Of a stretch of 64,000 bases of DNA, positions 54,337-64,000 are shown piece by piece. Within the stretch, counting starts at the first letter, position 1. Each line of letters begins with the position of its first letter. A program made the position numbers and the translations under genes. Under the pieces are notes generated by a model. That model was not told the DNA's origin, did not search any database, and saw only the letters and a program-made list of their open reading frames with translations. The stretch is from Canna indica (Eukaryota > Streptophyta > Magnoliopsida > Zingiberales > Cannaceae), in NCBI GenBank assembly GCA_034359265.1, contig CP136898.1, forward strand, positions 36,293,501-36,357,500, in the 5' to 3' direction.

Positions 54337-55573
54337 TGTTGGTTAAATGGCCACAATAGATGGGGGAGGGTGAATAGTGTGTTAACTAAACTTTTCAACT
54401 AATTCTGGTTTTATCGTTTCTTAGATTACTTAGGCAATACACTAATTCGAATAGCAAGTGGAAGCAATAAAAAAGACAATTAAACACAACCAAGAAAGCA
54501 ATGCGCGGAAACAAGTAAGTATAGCAATTAAGGCACAATCACAATAGGCAATGCAAACACGATCGATTTATAGTGGTTCAGCCCGAATGCGTACTCCACT
54601 ACCTAAACACCCCATTTAGGATTTCTAAACTAAAATTTACTAGATTAATTATTTCCTTTACGAGGACATTTTCACCGGAGAGACTCCGCTCTCACACCGA
54701 AGGCACTTTCACACCCGGAAGTCTCCGCCTTCCTACCGAGAGCACTCTCTCACATCAAACCTAAATGATAACAATATTAATCCTAGCAAACTAAGTTTAC
54801 ACCGATGGATTTAAACCTCAAACACCAAGTCTACCACCCAATTTCAAGACCTAATAATCTAGGTCTTCACAAGCTCAAATACAATGAAATAAATAAGAAA
54901 ATACACAACTTAATGGAGCAATAAATAAAAAAACTTATACTTAGCTCCAAACAATGAATCCTAGCTCATCTTGATGCCTTGATGATGAATCAAATCAAGC
55001 TTGAAGGCAAACTCAAGAAAGACAAGGTGGAAAGCTAGGGTTTCTCCAAGTAATAGCTCAATGAAAGCTTGAGAATGATCAAAGATGGCTCAATGGAGTT
55101 TAGGAGTGATCAAAAGTATCAAAGGAAGGCTGGGACATGACCGACCAAGCGACAGATCGAGCGATCGGGGCCCTACTATGCTTTATGGGCTCATTTTGGT
55201 CGATCGGTCAATCGACCGGCCGTAGAGTATCGGTACTCTACGTAGTGTACCTATACTCTATAATGAGTTTTAGCCGGTTTCTTTCTTCGATTCGGGTTTT
55301 AGATTATGAATTTGCTTTTTTAAGGGTCCTAGTGTCATAAAAAAGATTTTACAATTTAGCTAAACACCCTAAATCTAAACTCTATCTTCCCAACGAAACT
55401 GAGCGTGTCGACCAACATCCTTCTGATTTTTCGATTTCTTTGATATTTCCGATCGTGGACGTCGTGCGCAAACCGATATGGAACCTGAAAATATTTATCA
55501 ATGAAACATTGGTTTCATGTTTGTTATCATCAAAATCGAGATTAAGACCAAGTTAGAAAACCTTAGGCCAACA
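54337..55573 (-). repeat. 5' LTR of the LARD element, TATA region deleted
   Basis: 1237 bases. Compared with the 3' LTR, about 100 bases are gone near 55137, including the TATTTATAGAGCC stretch and part of the palindrome cluster. Confidence 0.75.
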
Positions 55574-56243
55574 CTGAGTTTTCTGCTCGTTGTTCGTTTT
55601 TGAGTTCCGTATTTGCTAAGTCTTCTTATATAATATTTCTTAACTCTAACTTGATAACTTTAAAACATAAATGTTATATAAGGATTACCCCCCATTTGGA
55701 TTCAATAAAAATATCTAAAAAATCAAAATCCTTAAGAATCAAAATCTAACTTTTGGGGTCTAGTACAAATTTTCGAAAATCAAAATTTTTATAATTTCTT
55801 GGGTCAAATATGAATTAGTTAAAGACTTCTAAAAATTTCTTAAAAATATGTCGTTAACTAGTTTTTACCTAAGGAACAATTATCAGAACTTTTGGTGCCA
55901 AAAAAATATCTAGGTCATATAGCCCTCCAAGGAGCTTCCTAGGCTTAGTGAATTTCAAGGTCATTTTCTAATTTTTCGAGTTTTCATGTTTTGGGATTAG
56001 GGTTTGGCTTTTGGGTTTCTATGCATCATCATGAGGGTTTACAACACATGCTAGACACCTTAAATCTAAACTCTAACTTCCCGAAGAATCCCGAGCGTCC
56101 TTGTCGATTTCTCCGATCGGGGACGTCGTGCACTAACCGACTTGGAATCTGAAAATATTTCTCCATGGAAACATTAGTTCCATGTTTGTTATCATGAAAA
56201 CCGAGATTAAGACCAAGGTTGAAAACCTTAGGCCAACAATTAT

Positions 56244-56540
56244 GTCGCCGCTTTAACAAATACTCTAGTCAAAAACTTGCTTAAGTTCTCACGCGTGAGC
56301 TCGGTCTAGACCCTAGAGCATGGACTTTCCCCCTCACGCCATCATGGTTTCGGCCCCAAAAGCTGACACTTCACTCAACAACTAGAACTTGGTTTTCACT
56401 GGTCTGGTTCACCGGCCTTAACACCTATTTTGGGCTCCCCGCGCTCTCAATGACCCCAAGTGCGCTTCTCGTGGGCTCGAATTTCATCGAGTCTGGTCCT
56501 CAGCCCTAAATACGGCCTCCAGCTCAACCCGATGAGCTCC
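56244..56540 (+). other. Gypsy 3' non-coding sequence
   Basis: The continuation of the second Tat-like element after the LARD insertion. No coding sequence. Confidence 0.5.
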
Positions 56541-57310
56541 AAAAGTGAGCAACACGACTCCTTGGGTGCGGTTTCGTCTTACGCTCCTCAGTGAGCTCGG
56601 CCTGAACCCCCCTCCCCCCTCCCCCGAGTGCAGTCTTTGGCTACCACGCTACTACTTCCGGCCCCAGCACCCTTACACGACTCCTCGTACGCGGTTCCAC
56701 CTTACGATCCTCAACGAGCTCGGCTTAAACCCCTCGAGTGAGGTCTTCGGCTATCACGCCACTACTTTCGGCACAGCGCCGCCCTTACATGACTCCTCAT
56801 GTACGATTCCACCTTACGCTCCCCAGCGAGCTCAGCTTGAACCCCCGAGTGTGATCTTTGGCTACCACACCATTACTTTTGGCCCCAACTCCCTTACACG
56901 ACTCCTTGTGCGTGGTTCTGCCTTATGCTCCTCAGCGAGCTCGGCCTGAACCCCCGAGTGCGGTCTTTGGCTATCACACCACAACTTTCGGCCTAAGCGC
57001 CCTTACACGACTCCTCATACGCGGTTTCATCTTACGCTCCTCAACGAGCTTGGCCTGAACCCTCGAGTGCGATCTTTGGCTACCACGCCAACACTTTCGG
57101 CCCCAGCGCCCTTACACGATTTCTCGTGCATTGTTCCGTCTTACGCTCCTCAGCGAGCTCGACCTGAACCCTCGAGTCTGGTCTTTGGCTATCAGACCAC
57201 TACTTCTGGCCTCAACGCCCTTATATGACTCCTCGTGCGTGGTTCCGCCTTACGCTCCTCAGCAAGCTCAGCTTGAACCCTCGAGTGCAGTATTTGGATA
57301 TCACTATTAT
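56540..57310 (+). repeat. Tandem array, about 7 units of roughly 108 bases
   Basis: Each unit contains CCCTTACACGACTCCTCGT, CTTACGCTCCTCAGCGAGCT and GTCTTTGGCTACCACGCCAC. This is the counterpart of the 16740-17700 array in the first Tat-like element. Open frames across it are repeat artefacts. Confidence 0.8.
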
Positions 57311-57717
57311 CAACCTTAAAATCCTTATCCAACTTGCACATTCAGGGGCTCAATACCCTCTTACCATCACGCGACTTGGGAATAGGCCCAGTTCAATGAG
57401 GCTACTTTGGACACTCCAACCAAAGGATCCCCCTAAACAGGGGGAAGCTAAACAAAACCGAATAATCAAGTCAGAAAAATACAACATGCAAATTACATAG
57501 CGAGCCCACAAAAGGGCTAATAGTTAAAAGGCCCCTAGGGGTAATAATTCGTTGCGTACATACCAAAGTAAAATGACCCACATATAGGTGAATTCGATGA
57601 AACTACTCGGCCTCGGACGACACAACATGAACCCTCTTCTCCGAAATAGCACTCTCGGACAAATCCTGCTCGGGATGGGCAGAAGTCTCCTCCTCAAGTA
57701 CTGGAACCTCTATGCTC

Positions 57718-58007
57718 CTGAATCATATCCGAACCAGACCAAACAGCTCTACCCCGGGACCCTAACTGACTATACATGGATATCCACGTCATTCCTTATT
57801 ATAAAGGATATACCATCACAAATTCGTCATCTCCGGGATTGATCTCGACCCATTTTGGGCAACAATCCTAGCGATATTGTCGAGCAGCGTTATCATCTCC
57901 ACCTGTAATAAATACAGACATGACATGCCTCAAGTAACCTTAATTCTAATTCGCAATATTACATTTACATTGGAATCCCATCGACTTGAGCGTCGGAGTG
58001 TCTTTTG
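57718..58007 (+). repeat. 3' LTR part of the second Tat-like element
   Basis: Matches 43024-43237 and then continues to CTTGAGCGTCGGAGTGTCTT, a stretch shared with the LTR at 13422-13750. Confidence 0.6.
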
Positions 58008-58014
58008 CAAACAG

Positions 58015-58148
58015 AGCATTAGTCATGAGATTTTCAGCGACGGATATTGTGACAAAAGTTTCATACCCTTCAATAATAGTTTTTCAAGCATCGTTGATGG
58101 ATTTTTAAATATTTTTTCCGTCATTGGATGACCATTTTTCTTGTGGTG
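58015..58148 (-). repeat. CACTA-type terminus
   Basis: On the minus strand it starts CACCACAAGAAAAATGG, one base off the common CACTACAAGAAAAATGG, followed by ATGACGGAAAAAA and CCGTCGCTGAAAA subterminal motifs. Confidence 0.5.
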
Positions 58149-59036
58149 TTTGTTTTTCTTCCCGGTGCTAAAGAAACTAAAAGCTTAGACGAAGTTTAGC
58201 CCCCATTCTTGTTTTGCTAGAGTACGATGTTCACTATGTGTGTGCCCTAGTTTACTATTAAGTAATTACGTTCAGTGTTAAGGTTCGTAATAACTAGGCA
58301 TAAGAGCAAGTAAATCATTATTAAAGTAGGGTTTTCCAAATGTTAATGATAATAGATTAAAGACTTCTGAATAAAAGTTTGGGAGTGCAAAATTAGGACA
58401 CTAATTGTGCGGTGCATGATTGTAAATGTAGTGTATAATGTGAGAAAAATTGCTATAAGGCAAATGTTATATATATTGATTTTGATGAACATCATACATT
58501 TCCTTAACATGAAATAGTAGGATTTTTTTTCCCAGTTATTTTAACATGAGCGGTGAATTTTAGTGATCATCAAGCAGTATTGAAATGTTTGCTTAAATAT
58601 ATTAATTACTTAATTTTTGCACCAAGCAGTATTTATATATTTTTGGGATTAACAATTATGGATGTATACATTTTTTCTCTCTCTAAAGTTAGCGAGTTCA
58701 TTATAAGAATGAGAATCAATTGTACAATTAAGTATAGGACTCACTGAGGATGTGCTACTCAAAGTTGGTAATTATGGATGTATACATAATTTAGTGGTAA
58801 ATTGTTATTTGAATGCACTACATACTTTTATCAAAGTGTGGTATTGTCATAAAGGAACTAATTTTGAATTAAGAAGCTTTGTATAGAGATCTATATGCCA
58901 TGGAAATAATGATTGTTACGTGCTCAATTGATTTTGGTAGGTCTTTTATCACTTGTAAACTTTTGCAGAAGTCTATAAGTGCATCAGAATTTAATGATTT
59001 TTGTCATTTTAATGCACTTAAAAGATCACTTGAATG
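58149..59036. other. Intergenic DNA
   Basis: No gene recognised; AT-rich. Confidence 0.5.
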
Positions 59037-60266
59037 TGTTGATGAAATGAACTATACTAGAAGGGATTGAATAGTATGTTCTCTAAAATTTTAGTCTAAA
59101 TCAATTTTAATTCATTTTTTATAATTTTTAGGCTAATGATAATTCAAAGACTAAACGCGGAAGCGAATAATAAAATAATTAACACAAACAAAGATCAATG
59201 CTAATATATGAAATTTATAGTGGTTCGGCGACCCGCCTACTCCACTACCTAAGCACCCCCGCTTAAGATTTCATCATAATCCACTAGATGTAGAGTTTCT
59301 TTACAATGAGGACTTTTCATCGAAAAGTCTCAACTCTTACACCGAAGGCACTTCCATACCCGGAAGTCTCCATATTACTACCGATAGCACTTTCCTACCT
59401 CACTCTTCCTGAGGACACTCAAATCCTAGATTACACTGGTAGAATTATGCCTAATTACCTAGGCAACCACCCACTTAATCAACCTAGCACTCTAGATTTA
59501 CACACTTGATAGACAATGAAATAAACAACAAAGTACAATAACAAATGAAGCAATAATCAAAACAATAACACTTAGCTCCAACAAGAATCACCTAGCTCCT
59601 CTTGATGCCTTGATAAGATAAATCTTTAAGGTTTTAAAGGCAAGATCAAGTATGAAGGTTCAAGACTAGAGTTTGATCAAAGGTGTCTCAATGAAAACTT
59701 AGGAATGGTCAAAGATGGCTCAAAGGAGTATTAGATCACCATGGAAGGCTGTCAGAGGCTTGTATTTATAAGCCAAGAGAGGAGAGAGGAGAGAGGCGAG
59801 ACAGCCAACCCAACGGGCATTTTTTTGCCCGTTGGCGCCACCCGGTGGTGACCGACCGAGCGACCGGAGCCCATTGCCACTTTTGGGGCTTCTCCAATCG
59901 GTGGTCGATTGATGGCCAGTCGACCGGCCGACATGTTGAAACCAGCCCGGTTTCGATTGATTTTTCAACTCGTTGTTCATTTTTGGATTTCGTCTTCGGA
60001 TTTTGGTTCTTTAGGGATTCAAGCATCATACCGAGGATTTTACAAATTTTCTAAACACTATGAACCAAGACTTTATCCTTTCCGACGAATCCTAGCATGT
60101 CGACCAACGTCCTTCCGATTTTTTGATTTCTCCAATATTTTCGATTGCGGATGTTGAGCGCTAACCGGCTTGGAACCTGAAAGTGTTTCTTCATGAAAAC
60201 ATTAGTTCCATATTTGTTGTCATCAAAATCGAGATTAAGACCAAGGTTGAAAACCTTAGACTAACT
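59037..60266 (-). repeat. 3' LTR of the third LARD copy
   Basis: It begins TGTTGATG; the other end is CTAACT in place of CCAACA, a mutated terminus. It retains TATAAATA (minus, near 59765) and the palindrome cluster at 59840-59935. Confidence 0.75.
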
Positions 60267-62340
60267 ATCTCCCCCTTTTCGATGATGACAAACATCCTTA
60301 ATAAAATATCTATAATTAAGCATAAAGGATATCAAACATGAGATTTCTCCCCCTATCATCATGTATATCTACATAATGGAACTCCCCCTATCTATATGTA
60401 TGGTTTTTCTATATTTTCTTTCCCTTTACCTATATTTTTCTCTCACTTTTGTCATCAATCAAAAAGGGCAAGAAAAGTCAACTATGGTTAAAGTTGGGAC
60501 TTGAAAATTAGTTTTCATGAAAACGAAGTCAACCAACCCAATGGATGAACACAAAACATCGAATAAGAGACTAATTCATACATGAGCTCAAGTATTATAA
60601 ATGATAAATAAATGTCAAGTCTAGAAATCATGTATAAGCTCAAGTATGGATATTTTCAAGTATCGATCTAAAGAGTCAAAAATTATTTTATAAATGATTT
60701 TGCTCGACTTATAGTGAGGAAGATACCAAAGATGAATTCAAAATGTCATACTTGAAGTCTCATTCGAAGATTGGACCTAAAATCAAAGTATCGAAAAATT
60801 GAACATTTGGGAAGAACGATACTTTAAAGTTTGGAAATCCAATTTCAAAAATCCATATTAAATCATATTCTTGATGAAATTCTTTGAAAATTTTATACAA
60901 GAAATTAGACTTTTTAGTGAACATGCAGTTTCAAGAATCATCCGAAAATCAATTTTCTGCATTTTTCTAAAAATAATTGAAATCTAGTGGCATTTTCGTA
61001 AATATTAGCTATTTTTCAAAAGTTTTCGGTTTTCATTCAAACTTTTCAGATAATAAGATATGATTGTTTATAGCATGTATATCGAGTTTGAAATGAAAAT
61101 AATATCATTTGGTCAAAATATTACCTTAGCATGATTTCATTCAAAAACAAGCATGTTAACATGAAATTGCTAAGTATCAAATTTTAACATTTACTCATGG
61201 TTTTTCAAATCTAATCACATGGACACCTATCATGAGTAGATCTAAACATGTTTGTGAAGTTTGGACCTAAAATAAAGTTTTTAAGTCAATTTATTGACTT
61301 AGGTCAACTCTACTCAACTTAAGGTCTCCTAAAGTGAACTTGTTTCATCTTGTTGATCTACACATGAATTTTCAACTCTAAACACCTAGAAGTATGTCAT
61401 GTGTATATCTAAACATGCTTCATGAGTTTGGACTTAAAAAAGAAGGTCTCTAATGATAAATTTCAACCTAGAGCAAATTTCATTCAATGAAACTTGTCTA
61501 AGTACTAAAATTCTACCTACTCATGAGAATTTAAGAATTTAACATGCAATTCTAATCATGAGTATGGAGACATCAATAAATCATGAATATTGAGGTATTA
61601 TGCTAAGATTTTTACAAAATTTAAAAGCATACCTCATACATGATAATTTTTGCCAAACTAGTCATTTCTCATTCATATTAGCCTTCCATTTAAATTACCC
61701 ATAACTTGCAAGTATATTTCATTAATAGAAAATGAAACCAAATCTACGTGCAAGCTATCAAGCTAAGTAAAAAAAAAAAAAGTTACATTTTCCAAATTCA
61801 ACTTCACTAAATGTCATAAATTCATTTTTAAATAAGTCAAACATGAAACCAAAATGAATCGTGAGATCTCAAAATATGAAAATTTTGAAAAGTAAGATCT
61901 TCAATTCTTCCTATTGGTTGATAATCAAAAGGTCATAATTAGTCTACAATTTTAAAACCGCAAGGTCGCATGAGCCCTTTATAGGCTACAAAGGTCTCCA
62001 AGGAGACCCGAAATCAAAATCAAAATTCATTTTTCAAAAGACTCTTAATAAGAGTGGGGAAAATAACTCAAATTAAACATGTATCGATCATAAGCTCTAA
62101 TTATTAATGGATCAATTGAAGTTAAGATATGATACCAAACTTTTTAGATGACAAATTTCATTTCCAAAGGCATCTAGGTGAAAAACTTGAAGTTGCAACC
62201 ATGTAAGGATCTTTCATTCAATTCTTGGCCAACTTCAACACATCACTTTCCCTTATCCTTGTGTAGTAGCCTACAAAAGAGCATGAAACTTTTGGTACCC
62301 AAATGACTTTGAGTCCTTGGGGGTTAGATGGCCTAGGAAT
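60267..62340 (-). other. LARD internal non-coding region
   Basis: Homologous to 50716-53223. No coding signal. Confidence 0.65.
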
Positions 62341-63360
62341 CTAAAGTGTCCTAGTTACACTTGGATTTTTCTTGAATGCACAATCATAAATGTCATGGCC
62401 AAAAATACCACAACAAAAGCAATATCCATTAAATTTCTTTTCATTTTTGCTATGAACATGAGATTTATCATTATAATGCTTGACATGTGAACTATAATGA
62501 GCATGAGCATTCTTAAAGGAAATATTTTTTTTCTGATGTTTCCTAAATGAGATACTTTGATTTTTAGAATTAAAAGAAGAAGCAGTGTTGTCAAACTCGC
62601 GAGTTAACTCGTAAACTTGAACGAGTTTACTATCCCAGGTATCAAAATCGAGCTGACTCGCACCCAAACTCGTTTTTGGGTAAACTCGGGTGAGCTCGGG
62701 GTAAACTCGGTAAACTCGTATAAACTGGGTCAAACTCGCCGGTAAACTCTGGTGAACTCGATTTGATGATAATTATTATGGATTGAACTTGTACTTTTAT
62801 ATTTTATCTTTGAGTCATTGTGTGTGCTTTATTATGGACTTAGAATGCTTCATTATATATGTATTAGACTTGTACTCTTATATTTTATCTTTATGTGTGC
62901 TTTATTAGGGAGTTGAACTGTGCTTAATTATGATTTTTAGGTTATATTAGATTATATTTTTGTAGTATAATATTTTTTAATATCAGGTAAACTCTTACGA
63001 GTTTACAGAGGCTCCACGAGTTTACTTAAACTCTCGAGTTTAACAACCTTGAGAAGAAGTATTAATTTTCCTACTCAAAACTAATATCTCATTTTTCAAA
63101 TTATTCATAGATTTATGCAATGCAAGCAATTGAGATTTCAACGTATTATTTTTAATTTTCAATTTTTCATTCACAATTTTGAAATCATTTTTGAAATCAT
63201 TACTTCTAAGTTTCATTTTTGATTTCAAATCCTCATTTTCATTTTTCAAAGCTTTTAGCTCAAAGTTCAATGTATCATGGTAAGAATCAATAGGATTAGT
63301 CTTTAATTTCTCATTTTATAATTCTAAGGCATACACATCTAAACTAAGCTCTAATTTTCC
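62341..63360 (-). pseudogene. LARD gag remnant split by a MITE
   Basis: 63040-63270 gives the coiled-coil part (LKNENEDLKSKMKLRSND). 62341-62580 gives the second knuckle FCCGIFGHDIYDC and the end. A 469-base hAT MITE separates them at 62583-63051. Confidence 0.7.
62583..63051. mobile_element. hAT-type MITE with perfect 8-bp target duplication
   Basis: The ends are CAGTGTTGTCAAACTCG and the complement CAAGGTTGTTAAACTCG, flanked by AGAAGAAG at 62575-62582 and 63052-63059. The left part repeats AACTCG and ACTCGGGT motifs. It lies inside a gag reading frame. Confidence 0.85.
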
Positions 63361-63403
63361 TTTCTTCAATTTTTTATTTTCATTTTCTTTTTAACTAGCA
63401 AGG

Positions 63404-64000
63404 CATAGGGATGTCAACGGGGCGGGACGGGTACGGGGGTGCCTACCCACTACCTGCCCCGTGAAATAAACGGGTATCCGCTATCCGTTTATTTTCCGCG
63501 GGTATTAAAAATGGGTACCCATTTAATTACCCGCGGGGGGACGGATACCCACGGGTATTGGCGGGGTACCCATGATAGTTTTATAAAATATAAATTTTGA
63601 CATTTTGATAACAATTTCAAATATAAATTCTCTTCAAATAAACACACAATATTTTGATAACAACTTCAAATGTAAACAATTAAACACACTTCAAGTATAA
63701 ACACACAACATCAACACATTAAGACTTTAAAACATTTCTTAACACCAACATAAGACTTTAAAATATAAAGTCTTCAACAACATGTCTTCAAGCATAAAGT
63801 CTTCATATATAAATTATAAATATTTCTTAACATCAACATAAGACCTTAAAACATAAAATCTTCAACAACATGTCTTTAAGCATAATTGCGTAAACACATT
63901 AAAATGCAACAAAGAGTAGAGAAAGTGAGAAACACATTAAAGATCTATTCACGCCAAGAATTATCTTCAAGCATTTTCATCCTGCACAAGTATAAAATAT
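63404..64000. mobile_element. hAT-type MITE, left end only
   Basis: Starts TAGGGATGTCAACGGGGCGG, identical in its first 20 bases to the MITE at 40004, followed by CGGGTACGGG and CCGCGGGTA repeats. I do not see its right end before the window closes. Confidence 0.65.

Larger units (their letters stand above)
49398..55573 (-). mobile_element. Complete LARD-like gag-only LTR retrotransposon (6.2 kb)
   Basis: The left repeat 49398-50715 (3' LTR) and right repeat 54337-55573 (5' LTR) both begin TGTTGG and end GGCCAACA. Flanks are CCGAG and CTGAG. On the minus strand a PBS, TTGGTATCAGAGC, follows the 5' LTR, and a polypurine tract, AAAAAGGGGACAAT, precedes the 3' LTR. The interior of 3.6 kb encodes only fragments of a Copia-type gag. 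No protease, integrase or RT is present. Confidence 0.85.
48430..56238 (-). mobile_element. Solo LARD-family LTR, interrupted
   Basis: The LTR is 48430-49397 plus 55579-56238 (about 1.63 kb). It starts TGTTGG and ends GGCCAACA, with the flanks GTTAT (48425-48429) and ATTAT (56239-56243) as target duplication. A complete LARD element sits inside it. Confidence 0.75.
42919..58007 (+). mobile_element. Second Tat-like gypsy element, nested
   Basis: LTR sequence at 43024-43237 matches 57718-57925 in direct orientation (GGACATCCACGTCATTCCTTA / GGATATCCACGTCATTCCTTA, GGATATACCA, GCAACGTTATCACCTCCAC). Between them are gag and protease remnants on the plus strand and a 3' tandem array. No RT or integrase is present. 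A 3.2-kb insertion splits the 5' LTR, and LARD DNA splits the interior. The exact LTR limits are uncertain. Confidence 0.65.
59037..64000 (-). mobile_element. Third LARD-family element, right end outside window
   Basis: A 3' LTR at 59037-60266 and polypurine tract (AAAAGGGGGAGA on minus) start the element. The internal region follows the same order as 50716-54150, with gag pieces at 62341-63270. The 5' LTR lies beyond 64000. It has two MITEs inside. Confidence 0.8.

Noticed and set aside
56545..56949. 134-codon open frame with repeated peptides
   Set aside because: It is the 108-base tandem array of the retrotransposon; the frame survives only because the unit length is a multiple of three.
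62583..62733. N-terminal part of the open frame before the LARD zinc knuckle
   Set aside because: This part is MITE sequence read through in frame by chance.

Overview
This is a plant nuclear window, almost certainly from an angiosperm. The evidence is a spliced, intron-rich IAA-amino acid hydrolase (ILR1-like) gene, plant LTR retrotransposons (Ty3/gypsy Tat-like and chromovirus types, plus a gag-only LARD-like family primed by initiator tRNA-Met), CACTA elements with a Ptta/En/Spm-type (Transposase_24) gene, hAT elements and many MITEs. I see no bacterial operons, rRNA, tRNA or CRISPR. I cannot decide monocot versus dicot from the sequence.

Layout: 1-1033 is the end of a LARD-family LTR. 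1034-7673 is a decayed CACTA element with a Transposase_24 pseudogene on the minus strand, a gypsy LTR fragment, two foldback MITEs and an AAT microsatellite. 8993-35799 (minus) is the only intact host gene: five exons, all junctions in phase 0, encoding 438 residues with a signal peptide, the M20 metal ligands and a C-terminal RDEL. Its second intron is about 23.8 kb. It holds a foldback element with a second MITE inside it, and a Tat-like gypsy element (13422-34105). That element contains an inverted chromovirus (19114-32130), which in turn contains a hAT pseudogene, a 4.4-kb inverted duplication of another hAT transposase region, and a TRIM-like element in one arm of that duplication.

35800-42650 is the upstream side of the gene: a candidate TATA box, then a run of hAT-type MITEs recognised by 8-bp target duplications, an AT-rich foldback, and CACTA-like subterminal DNA. 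42919-58007 is a second Tat-like gypsy nest. Its LTR is split by a 3.2-kb LTR-like insertion, and its interior is split by a solo LARD LTR that itself contains a complete 6.2-kb LARD element. 59037-64000 is a third LARD copy running off the window, with a hAT MITE inside its gag remnant and another MITE starting at 63404.

The host gene's product should release free auxin from amino-acid conjugates in the endoplasmic reticulum. Every other coding trace is transposon-derived and broken. The most notable points are the giant nested intron, the hairpin-forming hAT inverted repeat inside it, and the four-copy gag-only LARD family.
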